Positions 1-8,856 of a DNA stretch of 33,961 nucleotides are shown here, one piece after another (within the stretch, counting starts at the first letter, position 1; each line of letters opens with the position of its first letter). Origin of the DNA: CAZAYB01 sp964489215 (GTDB lineage Bacteria; Planctomycetota; Phycisphaerae; Sedimentisphaerales; Anaerohalosphaeraceae); NCBI GenBank assembly GCA_964489215.1, contig CAZAYB010000003.1, positions 1 through 33,961 on the forward strand. The letters run 5' to 3'. Under the pieces are notes generated by a model. That model searched no databases. It saw nothing but the letters and a program-made list of their open reading frames with translations, and was not told where the DNA came from. The position numbers were made by a program, and so were the translations under genes.

Positions 1-2
1 GC

Positions 3-3000
3 TTTGCTCTTGTTGGTATGTCTGTTTCTCCGGAGAGGCAAAGTGTTACACTTGAGGTTGGCAAGCCGAAGTCAGGTGAGATTGTGATGACCAATTCAAG
101 CGGTGTTGGTCTTACGGGTTTGACCGCATTGAAGACAGCGGGTCCTGATACAGTTGATATTGAATTTGATATGAGCGAAAGCCTTGCGGGCAACGGTTCT
201 GAGACTGTTGGATATACTTTGACAGCGCTGGATGACAGTGTTTACAGCAGTAAAATCACGGTCGAGCTGAGCAGTGCAGGGGGGGCAACCGCTGAATTTG
301 ATTTGAACACCATTGTCAAACCGATGACAGCAGATTTACAGGTTTACCCATCATCCATAGAAGCTGGTATGGTTAGGGGTCGTGAGAACATTGTCGAATT
401 TGAGGTTCATAATGCAGGAACTGCGCCTACTGGGGAGCTATCAGTTCTTATTCCGAACGTTGACTGGATGAGTATGAATGTTGGTCAGGTTATAGGAGTT
501 CATGAACCCAATGACCTTACGGTTGTAAGGCTTAGTCTTACTCCTTCGGAATTTCTTGAGCTGGGTTCTTATTCTGGAACGATAATTGTGAGCGGTGACG
601 GGATGAGCAGGGTTATACCGTTTGACTTTACATGTATAAGCGAGGCTAAAGGTTCGTTGTCTGTATCGGCGGTTAATGAGTTTACGTATTTTGCGGAGGG
701 GTCGCCTAAAGTTGCGGATGCGAGGTTGTCGCTTCGGGATCTTATTACCGATGAGTATGTGTTGTTTAACGAGCCGATGATTGACGGGGAGCTTAATATT
801 GAAGATCTGAACGAATCTGTTTATAAGCTTGAAATCGATGCTGAGAGTCATACCCGATATTCTTCGACGATCGAGGTGCTTCCCGGTGTTACCCAGTCTG
901 TTGTCGCTTTTCTTTCAAAACAGCTTGTTAAGTATACCTGGGTTGTAGAGCCTACGCCTGTTCAGGACGTTTACAATATTTCACTGCAGACAACTTTTGA
1001 GACGGATGTTCCGGCTCCTGTGGTTGTGATAAATCCGTCAAGCGTTGACCTTTCGAAGATCCAAGAAGGTCAGATGCAGATTGATTTTGTGATAACGAAC
1101 CACGGACTTGTCGCGGCGGAAGATTTCTATCTTGATTTTGATGATAATCCAAGGTTCGAGGTTGAGCTTTTGACAGAATTCAAGGGCACTATAGGTCCCA
1201 GGCAGTCTGTAACGATTCCGGCACTGGTTACGGATACCCAATATACTCCGGATGGTGTTTATGTTGAGGCAGGTTCGGACTGCGGCAACGGAGTTAACGG
1301 TCGCGGTTTCTATACGATGGTATGCGGAGATGACCGCAAGTGGAAAGCTGAGCCTATAACCCTTTTGAACCTTGGTTGTGATATTTTAGATATTATACCG
1401 ACTTTGAGTAAGCCTACTACACCATATACGCCGGATTATGATTATACGGGTGATAATTACGATACGGGTTCAAGTACATCTACCGGCGGGGGCGGAGGTT
1501 CGTCAGGGTCTTTATTTACCGGAACGGCGCCTTCGCGTACCGGTTCTTCTTCGCTTAGACCGTTTGCACCATCTCCTTCAATTAACTTCACCGGCGGCGG
1601 GGGCGGAGGCGGAGGCGGCGGAGGCGGGGGTAACTGCGACCCATGCCCAAGGAAGCTTATGGAAGCGATTCTGGAGTGTGCGTGGAGCTTTGTACCTGCT
1701 AAATGTCCGTTAAGTGTTGTAAAAGGTTTGTTTGACGCTCTTAGAAACTGCATCGGTGATGATACAACCTGGTACGGGTGTATTATCAATATTGAAGGGG
1801 GAATTGTTACGGGAGTTACAGGCTGTGTAGGTTCGCTTTCGCCTATAGGCTGGGGTTGGAACATTGCTATGTGTATGGACGGGATATACAGCGCGTGCTG
1901 GTCCGGGGATGCGGAGGCTTATAATGAGGCGGTGGCGCAATTTGAATCGCTTACCGGTCAGGATTTTCCTGATATGATGAATTCTCACGAGGCTGCAAGT
2001 TACCTCCAGGTACAGATAGACCGTTTGACGGCGATACTGGAGGCTTATACATATACTCTGGGTACCGAGGCCTGGTTCAGCGGTACGCCTGAGGACGGGC
2101 CGGTACTTGAGGCGTGGCTAAGCTCATTCGGCAGCTTTATTGAGCCTGGTTCCGACGGTGATGAATATATAACGGAGGCAGAGAGGACGACTTTGGTTGG
2201 TATGGATTTGCCTTCTGCGGTAGTCAGCGGCGATGTGGATTATACCTGCGACAGGTGGAACCGTTCGGTGGATTACTGGCGTGCGGGTAAATATAAGACC
2301 TCGGATCTTGAGGCTGGAGATAATCCTGACTTTATCGCAACCGATGAGTCAATGGCGATATGGCAGCAGGCCAGCGATGCGGCTGATGATGCAATTCAGG
2401 AGGGTTACGAAAATCTGTTTGAGCCTGCAAGAGCGGCAGTTGATGAGCTTATAGTAACCTCTGAAAACGCTCAGGAGGGTGTCTGTGCGAAAGTATCCAT
2501 GAATATAGAGCAGGAGGCTGTGTTGACGCGTACTATTTTCAATGCGAAACTTGAGCTTGACAATGTGGGCGATGCAGATGTTCTTGAGGATATTAATGTT
2601 GATGTTTATGTAAAAATGCTTAACGGTCAGGAAGTGACGGACCTTTTCGCAATAGATACGCCGATTGTTTTTGGTGCGAGTGATGTGTCCGGCGGGGGTG
2701 TGCTGAATCCGGGTTCGAGGCTGCGGGCAGAGTGGCTGATAACGCCTTCTCATGAGGCGGCTCCGACCGAGGAGACGTCCTATCTTGTCGGCGGGGAGAT
2801 TGTTTATACGATAAACGGACTTTTGGTAACTGTTCCGATTATGCCGGACGTTATTCATGTCAAACCCGATCCGAAGATTTATATCGATTACTTTATCGAG
2901 CGTGAGGTTTATGGTGATGATCCGTTTACTACTGATGTTATCGAGGAGTCGGTTCCGTTTAATCTTGGAATGATGGTTAGTAACGAAGGTGCGGGCACGG

Positions 3001-4580
3001 CTTATAACTTTACAATCGGCTCGGCGAAACCTCAGATAGTCCGCACCGAACAGGATAAGCAGATACTGATTGATTTTACGCTTGTTGACGCTTTATTGAA
3101 CGGTCAGAATATCAACCCGGCAATGAAAGTCAATCTTGGTAATATATCGCCTGACTCATCATCGACGGTAAGGTGGCTTATGAGCTCGTCTCTAATGGGA
3201 GAGTTTGTAAGTTATGACGCTAAATTCAGTCATGTTGATTCTGTTGGCGATCTGAGATTTTCGCTGATCGAGGAAGTGTCTACGCACGATCTTATTCATG
3301 TTGTCCGGGCGGATTATCCGGAAGATGACGGTATAGTTGATTTTCTTGTCGATGATATTACAGATTCCAACGGTATAGCTGATACGGTTTACCTAAGCAG
3401 CGGAGGAGTTGAGCCAGTTGCTGCGATGAGCCCCGGGGCATCTGCGATATCGGGAGCTTTAAGCGAAGCGAACAAGACGGTTGAACTTATCCTGCCTAAT
3501 AAGCCTGAAGAGTTTGTTTATATAACGTTACCTGACCCGGGTGATAATATGTTTGAGCTTGTTTCGGTTGTTCGGGCCGATGGTAAAGTGATAAATGTCG
3601 GTCATAACGCCTGGCTGAGCCATAGGATAATCCGTCCCAAGGATGAGCCTGAATACGAAAGAAATCTGCTTCATATATTTGACTATGGCGGCAGCGGAGT
3701 TTATACGCTGAATTTTGAGAAGAAGGGCGATTTCGCTCCGCAGCTTTATGAGGCTGGGGCAGATGATGTTACTGTTGAAGGAGCAGGTTTCAGCGAGATA
3801 ACGGTAACTTATAAGGACGACAATGCTATTGATACTGGTACGATAGACGATATGGATATAACAGTAAGGGGTCCGGGCGGATTTGTTGGGTATACAACGG
3901 TTGCTGATGTTGTGTTAATGAATCCGGATAAAAAGGTTGTTACAGTTACTTACAGGTTAGATGCACCTTCGGGCAGCTGGGATGCAGTCGATAACGGACT
4001 TTACAGTATTTATCTGGAGGCAGATGAGGTGGCAGACAGTGCGGGCCAATTTGTTCCAGGCGGTCTTGTCGGTGCGTTTCTTGTGAATATCGACGCTCCC
4101 TGCGATGACCTGGAGATTGTTTCGTATAATCCTGTCGGTTCACAGCGAGTGGACAGGACAATGTATAATTACGATTATACAGTCAGTCTGCGAAACAACT
4201 GTAATACAACTTTGAGCGATATACGATTTATTCCAGATAATCTGCACGAAGCTATGACGCTGCTTGGCCATGATATTGCGTTTGACCAGATAGGGGCATT
4301 TGAGACGGTTACAAGCACAGGTATTTTCACTATCCAGATGGACTACAGTCTGCTCGATGAGACAGGTTCAATTACGTTAAATCCGGTTGATAATTATAAG
4401 GGTGATTTTACGCATGACGGCAATGTCGATATGGACGATTTGCAGAAACTTGCGATGGCCTGGCTAAGTGAAAGCGGAAGTCCGGGCTATGATACTGATG
4501 TTGATGTAGAGCCTGAATCGAATCCTGATGGTGTTATTAACCTTCTTGATTTTACCGCATTGAGCAATGACTGGTTTTGA
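3..4580 (+). CDS. Giant secreted modular protein with dockerin-like C-terminus (5' partial)
   Basis: The frame is open to the left edge, so the N-terminus and any signal peptide lie outside the window. The first in-frame ATG, at 18, is probably internal. Numbering from that ATG gives 1520 residues. Residues 1-525 are beta-rich CARDB/Ig-like repeats, with phrases such as 'VVEPTPVQDVYNISLQTTF' followed by a second NPSSVDL-type module. A Ser/Thr/Gly-rich linker leads to 13 consecutive glycines (1593-1631). Next is a segment with nine cysteines (about 540-630), a mostly helical acidic stretch (about 640-830), then more beta modules, including one starting near PDPKIYIDYFIE. Residues about 1462-1520 form two EF-hand-like loops (DFTHDGNVDMDD and NPDGVINLLD), the dockerin-type tail common in Phycisphaerae exported proteins. 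I infer an extracellular or surface protein. Catalytic function is not recognisable. Family assignment is by pattern only. Confidence 0.85.
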   Translation, partial: FALVGMSVSPERQSVTLEVGKPKSGEIVMTNSSGVGLTGLTALKTAGPDTVDIEFDMSESLAGNGSETVGYTLTALDDSVYSSKITVELSSAGGATAEFDLNTIVKPMTADLQVYPSSIEAGMVRGRENIVEFEVHNAGTAPTGELSVLIPNVDWMSMNVGQVIGVHEPNDLTVVRLSLTPSEFLELGSYSGTIIVSGDGMSRVIPFDFTCISEAKGSLSVSAVNEFTYFAEGSPKVADARLSLRDLITDEYVLFNEPMIDGELNIEDLNESVYKLEIDAESHTRYSSTIEVLPGVTQSVVAFLSKQLVKYTWVVEPTPVQDVYNISLQTTFETDVPAPVVVINPSSVDLSKIQEGQMQIDFVITNHGLVAAEDFYLDFDDNPRFEVELLTEFKGTIGPRQSVTIPALVTDTQYTPDGVYVEAGSDCGNGVNGRGFYTMVCGDDRKWKAEPITLLNLGCDILDIIPTLSKPTTPYTPDYDYTGDNYDTGSSTSTGGGGGSSGSLFTGTAPSRTGSSSLRPFAPSPSINFTGGGGGGGGGGGGGNCDPCPRKLMEAILECAWSFVPAKCPLSVVKGLFDALRNCIGDDTTWYGCIINIEGGIVTGVTGCVGSLSPIGWGWNIAMCMDGIYSACWSGDAEAYNEAVAQFESLTGQDFPDMMNSHEAASYLQVQIDRLTAILEAYTYTLGTEAWFSGTPEDGPVLEAWLSSFGSFIEPGSDGDEYITEAERTTLVGMDLPSAVVSGDVDYTCDRWNRSVDYWRAGKYKTSDLEAGDNPDFIATDESMAIWQQASDAADDAIQEGYENLFEPARAAVDELIVTSENAQEGVCAKVSMNIEQEAVLTRTIFNAKLELDNVGDADVLEDINVDVYVKMLNGQEVTDLFAIDTPIVFGASDVSGGGVLNPGSRLRAEWLITPSHEAAPTEETSYLVGGEIVYTINGLLVTVPIMPDVIHVKPDPKIYIDYFIEREVYGDDPFTTDVIEESVPFNLGMMVSNEGAGTAYNFTIGSAKPQIVRTEQDKQILIDFTLVDALLNGQNINPAMKVNLGNISPDSSSTVRWLMSSSLMGEFVSYDAKFSHVDSVGDLRFSLIEEVSTHDLIHVVRADYPEDDGIVDFLVDDITDSNGIADTVYLSSGGVEPVAAMSPGASAISGALSEANKTVELILPNKPEEFVYITLPDPGDNMFELVSVVRADGKVINVGHNAWLSHRIIRPKDEPEYERNLLHIFDYGGSGVYTLNFEKKGDFAPQLYEAGADDVTVEGAGFSEITVTYKDDNAIDTGTIDDMDITVRGPGGFVGYTTVADVVLMNPDKKVVTVTYRLDAPSGSWDAVDNGLYSIYLEADEVADSAGQFVPGGLVGAFLVNIDAPCDDLEIVSYNPVGSQRVDRTMYNYDYTVSLRNNCNTTLSDIRFIPDNLHEAMTLLGHDIAFDQIGAFETVTSTGIFTIQMDYSLLDETGSITLNPVDNYKGDFTHDGNVDMDDLQKLAMAWLSESGSPGYDTDVDVEPESNPDGVINLLDFTALSNDWF

Positions 4581-4726
4581 GTTTAGAGATTTATCCCGTA
4601 GCTGGGGTTTGTTGCCTGCGGTTGGTATGGGCCAGAGGTGAAAAACAAAGCCTGGTTTCACAGAACAAAGAGCCAGGAAATTATTTTGTTGCAATTTTGT
4701 GTCTTTTGGGATAAGTTCTTTTTGCC

Positions 4727-4797
4727 GCGGGCGTAGTTCAGTGGTAGAACACCAGCTTCCCAAGCTGGATACGCCAGTTCGATTCTGGTCGCCCGCA
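4727..4797 (+). tRNA. tRNA-Gly (anticodon CCC)
   Basis: This 71-nt cloverleaf folds by eye. The acceptor stem GCGGGCG (4727-4733) pairs with CGCCCGC (4790-4796). The D arm is GTTC/GAAC. The anticodon stem CCAGC/GCTGG encloses the loop TTCCCAA, giving anticodon CCC, which reads GGG glycine codons. The T stem GCCAG/CTGGT encloses TTCGATT. The discriminator base is A4797 and CCA is not encoded. It stands alone between the dockerin protein and a minus-strand response regulator, so it is a single tRNA gene and not part of a cluster. Confidence 0.96.
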
Positions 4798-4942
4798 TTT
4801 TTAGGGCTGTTGGTGTCTCGGGGGTTTCTTGCTGGAATACAAATATTTCCTGCTTTCATCTTATACCGGAGTTAAAAAGCAATTTCAGGATTACTATTTG
4901 ATATTGAAGGGGGAGCCGGGCAGGTTGGTTTTATTTTTCATG

Positions 4943-5530
4943 TCATTCAAGTTTCATTTTCATACCAATCCTGACCATTTCTGCGGTATTTGCCGCTCCT
5001 ATCTTGTGCATTATACTGCACCTGTGATCTTCTACGGTACGAACAGATCTTGAAATTTTATTAGATATCTGCTTATTGCTGAGTCCCTCTACCGTGTATT
5101 TAAGTATTTCGGTTTCTGTAGGAGTAAGGGTTTTTCCGAGCAGGTCATGGTCCATTTTGTTATCATCCAAAGTGTTTTCAATAACCTGGTGCAGATAATC
5201 GGCATCAATTGGTTTTTCAATAAAATCAGCGGCCCCTTCTTTTACTGCCTCGACGGCTGATGGTATACTTCCGTATCCAGTTAATATAAGCACGGGTAGT
5301 CCGGGTTTGGTAGCCTTTATTTTTTTAAGCAGTTCCAGGCCGTTCATTTGGGGCATAGTAAGGTCGCTTATGAGCAGATGGCAGTGGGAATTATCCAGGG
5401 CATTAAGGCAGCTTTTTGGTTCATTAAAACAAGTTACTTCGTATTTACTGATAAGGGTCGCTTTGACAGCCTTGCATACCGATTTTTCGTCATCGACAAA
5501 GAATACTCTTTTTTTAACTTTGTTGGTCAT
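4943..5530 (-). CDS. FixJ/NarL-type two-component response regulator
   Basis: The protein has 195 residues: an N-terminal receiver domain (about 8-120) and a C-terminal LuxR/GerE helix-turn-helix (about 133-190). The receiver keeps its phosphorylation residues: acidic pair D13-D14 (FFVDDE), phospho-acceptor D56 in LLISDLTMP, T84 in LILTGYG, and K106 in IEKP. The output domain has the typical LTPTETEIL, GLSNKQIS and RTVEDHR motifs. In this family phosphorylation drives dimerisation and DNA binding, usually with sigma-70 promoters. No histidine kinase is adjacent, so its partner is unknown. The start ATG has only a weak Shine-Dalgarno upstream. It is co-oriented with ymdB-rny, 37 nt beyond the ymdB stop, and might be cotranscribed. 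Target genes cannot be told from the sequence. Confidence 0.93.
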   Translation of the reverse strand: MTNKVKKRVFFVDDEKSVCKAVKATLISKYEVTCFNEPKSCLNALDNSHCHLLISDLTMPQMNGLELLKKIKATKPGLPVLILTGYGSIPSAVEAVKEGAADFIEKPIDADYLHQVIENTLDDNKMDHDLLGKTLTPTETEILKYTVEGLSNKQISNKISRSVRTVEDHRCSIMHKIGAANTAEMVRIGMKMKLE

Positions 5531-5567
5531 TAAATTTTCTGTGCTTTTTGGTTAGTTATATTTGTAT

Positions 5568-6419
5568 TTATTGCAAACCGTTGTAAAATTCCGGCTTTCC
5601 GTCGTCACTGTCATAGCTTAGGCCGTCGGATGTATCATCGAGCACCTGTATTCGCTGTATATTATGTGCCTTTTTGGTGTTTGAGTCAACTGTTACAAGA
5701 ACACAGTCCATTCGAACGTCTTCAGTTGCGATATCGAATGGAAAGGGCATTTGCGTTCTGAAAGACTTTATTACGCTTTCTCTGTTCCTTCCCAGAACGG
5801 ACAGATGCGATCCTGTCATTCCGATGTCAGTAATGTAAGCTGTGCTGCGGTTTAATATTCTTTCGTCAGCGGTGGCAACGTGGGTGTGTGTTCCGAAGAC
5901 ACAGCTTACCTTTCCGTCAAGATAATGACCCATTGCGATTTTTTCGCTGGTAGCCTCTGCGTGCATCTCTACGAATATAACGTCTGCCTGTCTGGATACG
6001 GAAGTAAGGATTGAATCTATTTTTGCATAGGGGCAGTCCGCAGGCTTCATGAAAATTCGGCCAATGAGGGTGATGACGGCAATTACAGGCCCCTTTGCAG
6101 TTTTGTATATTGCGAAGTCTTTGCCAGCGGCCTGTGTGGAAAGGTTGGCGGGACGAGTGATATTTATGGATCTTTCCAGAGCTGGGATGATTTCCTTTTT
6201 TCTGAAGGCATGGTCCCCCAGTGTTACGATATTGACGCCGTATTTTAGCATCTTATCATATATCTGAGGTGTAATGCCCGATCCTCCGGCGGCATTTTCG
6301 GCGTTTGCTATTACGCAGTCCACCGAAAGGTCTTTAATAACCGCTGTCAGCTTTTCAGCCATGACGTGCCTTCCGGGCCTGCCTACCACGTCTCCTATAC
6401 AAAGTAGATTAAGTTTCAT
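5568..6419 (-). CDS. ymdB: YmdB-family metallophosphoesterase (TIGR00282 type)
   Basis: The protein has 283 residues from the ATG at 6419. A longer TTG start at 6440 is possible, but the alignment to the family begins at MKLNLLCIGDVVG. In Bacillus, YmdB is a dinuclear-metal 2',3'-cyclic nucleotide phosphodiesterase linked to RNase Y. Visible metal-site motifs are GDVVG (D10), ANAENAAGGSG, VEMHAEATSEK and FGTHTHVATADE (H178, H180). The usual GNH motif reads GDH (69-70), so a conserved metal-ligand Asn is Asp here. The gene lies 29 nt downstream of the rny stop on the same strand, the widespread rny-ymdB order, which supports both calls and a shared transcript. The protein should be cytoplasmic. 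The length matches family members of about 260-280 residues. Confidence 0.93.
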   Translation of the reverse strand: MKLNLLCIGDVVGRPGRHVMAEKLTAVIKDLSVDCVIANAENAAGGSGITPQIYDKMLKYGVNIVTLGDHAFRKKEIIPALERSINITRPANLSTQAAGKDFAIYKTAKGPVIAVITLIGRIFMKPADCPYAKIDSILTSVSRQADVIFVEMHAEATSEKIAMGHYLDGKVSCVFGTHTHVATADERILNRSTAYITDIGMTGSHLSVLGRNRESVIKSFRTQMPFPFDIATEDVRMDCVLVTVDSNTKKAHNIQRIQVLDDTSDGLSYDSDDGKPEFYNGLQ

Positions 6420-6448
6420 TTTGACACCACTTAAATCCAAGGTTTACA

Positions 6449-8023
6449 CTATCGGGCATATTCCACGCATCTGACTTCCCTTAGCAGCGTCACCTTAATT
6501 TCGCCTGGATAGGTCATCTCTTCTTCAATTTTCTTTGCAATATCCCTTGCGATTTTATGTGCCGACTCGTCATCGATCTCGTTTGCGTCTGCGATAACCC
6601 GGACCTCTCGGCCGGCCTGTATTGCATAGCTGTTGTTAATACCCTTGAATCCTGAAGATATATCCTCGAGTTTTTCGAGTCTTTTAATATATCTTTCAAG
6701 CGTTTCACGTCTTGCGCCTGGTCTTGATGCGCTAATTGCATCGGCGGCAGCAATCAAAGGCGTATACGGGTTGTCCGGCGGTATGTCACCGTGGTGGGCC
6801 TCTACGGCGTTAAGGACTATTTTTGACTCGTTGAATCTTTTTAGATAGTTTGCACCGATTGCGGGGTGTCCTCCCTCTACTTCGTGGTCCATGGCCTTTC
6901 CGATATCGTGCAAAAGCCCTGCCCGACGTGCGACAGAACCGTCGAGCCCAAGCTCTTCTGCCATTACCTGTCCGAGGAAAGCGACTTCAATGCTGTGCCT
7001 TAAAACATTCTGTCCGTAGCTTGTTCGGTAGTGTAAAGAGCCGATCAGCGAGAGAATTTTGTTTTTAAGCCCTCTTACGTCCGTTTCGACAGCTGCTTCT
7101 TTGCCTATCTGTAAAACTTTTTGTCTTATATCCTTGCCGGTCTGGTTTACCAGTTCTTCGATTCTTGTAGGATGAATTCTTCCGTCCTGGATAAGCCTTT
7201 CCATTGCCAGTCTTGCGGTTTCCCGGCGTACCGGGTCGAACGCGCTTACAACAATAACTCCCGGAGTGTCATCAACAATGACATCTACGCCGGTCGCTTT
7301 TTCGAATGCTCTGATGTTTCTGCCTTCTCTTCCGATGACCCTTCCTTTCATGTCATCATTTGGAATGTCAACAGTAGAGACGCTGACTTCGCATGTCTGC
7401 TCTGCGGCGTATCTTTGAATAGCTGAGTTTATTATCGAACGAGCCTTTGTTTCGCAGTTCTCCTCTGTTTCCTCGAGCTTTCGCTGTATTAGCGAGTTCA
7501 TCTCGTGCTCACATTCATCTTCAAGCCTTTGCAGGAGCAGATCCTTTGCTTCTTCGACGTCCATCGAGGATATTTTCAACAGCTGGTTTTTCTGCTGTGC
7601 AATGAGCTGTGATAGCTGTTTGTCCTTGGCCTCTACATTTCTGTGCTTTCTTCTCAGGTCGTTTTCCGAGTCCTTTACCTGTTTTTCTCTTGATGCGAGA
7701 GTCTCGGACTGTCTGTCCAGGACGTCTTCCCGCTTGCTTAATCTTATTTCCTGTTCCCGAAGCTGACCTTTCATCTGGTCTGCTTCTTTTGCGAACTCCT
7801 CTTTTTTCTTCATTGCCTCAGAGGCAGCGTCCAGGCGTGCGGTTTTTATGATATTTTGAGCCTCTGCTTTTGCGCTTTCTATTTTGCTGCTTGCCTGATT
7901 TTCTGCCGCTTTTTCCTTAGCCTTAATCACTAAATAATATATGGCGAATGTTCCAGCGGCTCCTGCTAACAGACCGATTGTGAGTGATAATATCGGCCAA
8001 AGTACCTGACTTAAAAGAGCCAT
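6449..8023 (-). CDS. rny: Ribonuclease Y
   Basis: RNase Y is a membrane-anchored endoribonuclease that starts decay of many mRNAs. The protein has 524 residues from the ATG at 8023. This start is preferred over the ATG at 8038 because AAGGA (8034-8030) lies 6 nt before it. The order of parts is: N-terminal transmembrane helix (about 5-32), a long charged coiled coil (about 35-200), a KH domain (GRVIGREGRNIRAFE), and an HD domain with the metal-binding pair in LLHDIGKAMDHE followed by EAHHGDIPP. The length is close to the 520 residues of B. subtilis RNase Y. It is followed directly by ymdB. The long untranslated stretch upstream carries possible RNA structure, which could be its leader. Confidence 0.97.
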   Translation of the reverse strand: MALLSQVLWPILSLTIGLLAGAAGTFAIYYLVIKAKEKAAENQASSKIESAKAEAQNIIKTARLDAASEAMKKKEEFAKEADQMKGQLREQEIRLSKREDVLDRQSETLASREKQVKDSENDLRRKHRNVEAKDKQLSQLIAQQKNQLLKISSMDVEEAKDLLLQRLEDECEHEMNSLIQRKLEETEENCETKARSIINSAIQRYAAEQTCEVSVSTVDIPNDDMKGRVIGREGRNIRAFEKATGVDVIVDDTPGVIVVSAFDPVRRETARLAMERLIQDGRIHPTRIEELVNQTGKDIRQKVLQIGKEAAVETDVRGLKNKILSLIGSLHYRTSYGQNVLRHSIEVAFLGQVMAEELGLDGSVARRAGLLHDIGKAMDHEVEGGHPAIGANYLKRFNESKIVLNAVEAHHGDIPPDNPYTPLIAAADAISASRPGARRETLERYIKRLEKLEDISSGFKGINNSYAIQAGREVRVIADANEIDDESAHKIARDIAKKIEEEMTYPGEIKVTLLREVRCVEYAR

Positions 8024-8282
8024 TTTGCTTCCTTTCATTGAGCTTAATTTTGCATCTCCCGACAGTAATCAGCCAAAGCACGCGCTTTTCGACAATTACT
8101 TTTCAAGAGCTTCGGAAAGGAGCGATTGAAGAAATCATATAAGACAGGGACTGACATCGGAAAAAGCGTAGAACAGGTGATAAATAAAGCAAAAACGAAC
8201 TATTTTTGCGTTATATTGGAGTTTTGACAGTACAAAATCAGTTTTCTTAAACTTAATACCACGAAACTGCTTTCAAATTTCA

Positions 8283-8402
8283 TTCGGCAATCCATCGCCG
8301 AAACCGCCGTTTATTTTTGACATCCAAATCACCATAGTCACCGTCACATTCCAGTTTTTGGACTTGGCAGTCGCCTTTCGCCCCGCCAGAATGCCGACAG
8401 TG
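8283..8402 (-). ncRNA. Candidate structured RNA element upstream of rny
   Basis: On the minus strand, 8402-8396 (CACTGTC) pairs with 8345-8339 (GACGGTG). The single imperfect pair is a G-U wobble on this strand, but C-A on the other. Inside it 8393-8389 (CATTC) pairs with 8351-8347 (GAATG), and 8388-8385 (TGGC) pairs with 8368-8365 (GCCA), giving a nested stem of about 16 pairs. Just downstream, 8302-8297 (TTCGGC) pairs with 8288-8283 (GCCGAA) around an 8-nt loop. No T-run follows, so a simple terminator does not explain it. It could be part of the rny leader, an independent small RNA or a mobile-element remnant. This is an inference from hand folding; no known RNA family is recognised. Confidence 0.3.
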
Positions 8403-8510
8403 TTCTCGTAGCTTTTTAACCGAATAAGTCTTCTTAATGACCACAGCTCCGTACCGAAATCGCAATTAATGAATATTTTATAATAACCGACTCGGCAAAG
8501 CCTTTTTCGG

Positions 8511-8535
8511 CTGGACATACACTACAAATGTCCAG
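8511..8535. repeat. Perfect 8-bp inverted repeat
   Basis: CTGGACAT (8511-8518) and ATGTCCAG (8528-8535) are exact reverse complements separated by 9 nt. They border the G+C-richer structured patch on its right. The arrangement could be a hairpin or a protein-binding palindrome. No T-run is present in either direction. Confidence 0.5.
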
Positions 8536-8856
8536 ATATAAATATACAATATCCCTTATGTAAACGTCAAGATAAAAGGTAGAGTTTTTATTATAGAACA
8601 ACAAAGAAACGGGCAAAATAAAAGCTTAAGAGGGTCTTTTTAGATTGATTCCGATAACAAAAGCGAAAAAATCTTTTTCGCAGAGATGATATTAAAATAT
8701 TTAAAATGATGATTTATGTGGGGAATTTTTTGATTTTTAAGCTTAAATTGCCCCTTAAAAGTGCCGAAAAGTAGAAAGCTGAGGATGCAAAAATAACTTA
8801 CAGCAAACGCCCTGAAATAGAGTTGCCGCCGATACAGGCGAATTTGGGACATAAGA

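Larger units (their letters stand above)
8024..8856. other. Long gene-free region between divergent rny and an HTH gene
   Basis: These 833 nt hold no convincing gene. Short minus-strand frames (for example 8280-8465, which would start at a TTG just after a stop) have no recognisable family. Bases 8520-8850 are strongly AT-rich. Bases 8280-8535 are visibly richer in G+C and contain several inverted repeats, listed separately. Promoters for the two divergent genes must lie here, but I could not fix any with good spacing. Confidence 0.6.

Noticed and set aside
1457..1864. Minus-strand Pro-rich frame
   Set aside because: It is the antisense shadow of the poly-Gly run in the dockerin-tailed protein.
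4640..4686. CCTGG...CCAGG inverted repeat after the dockerin gene as a terminator
   Set aside because: Only five pairs with a long loop and no clean T-run.
6420..6440. TTG start seven codons upstream for ymdB
   Set aside because: No ribosome site favours it, and family proteins begin at the later ATG.
8280..8465. Minus-strand 61-codon frame with several Cys and His residues
   Set aside because: It starts at TTG immediately after a stop, has no ribosome site and no recognisable family. RNA structure explains its G+C content as well as coding does.
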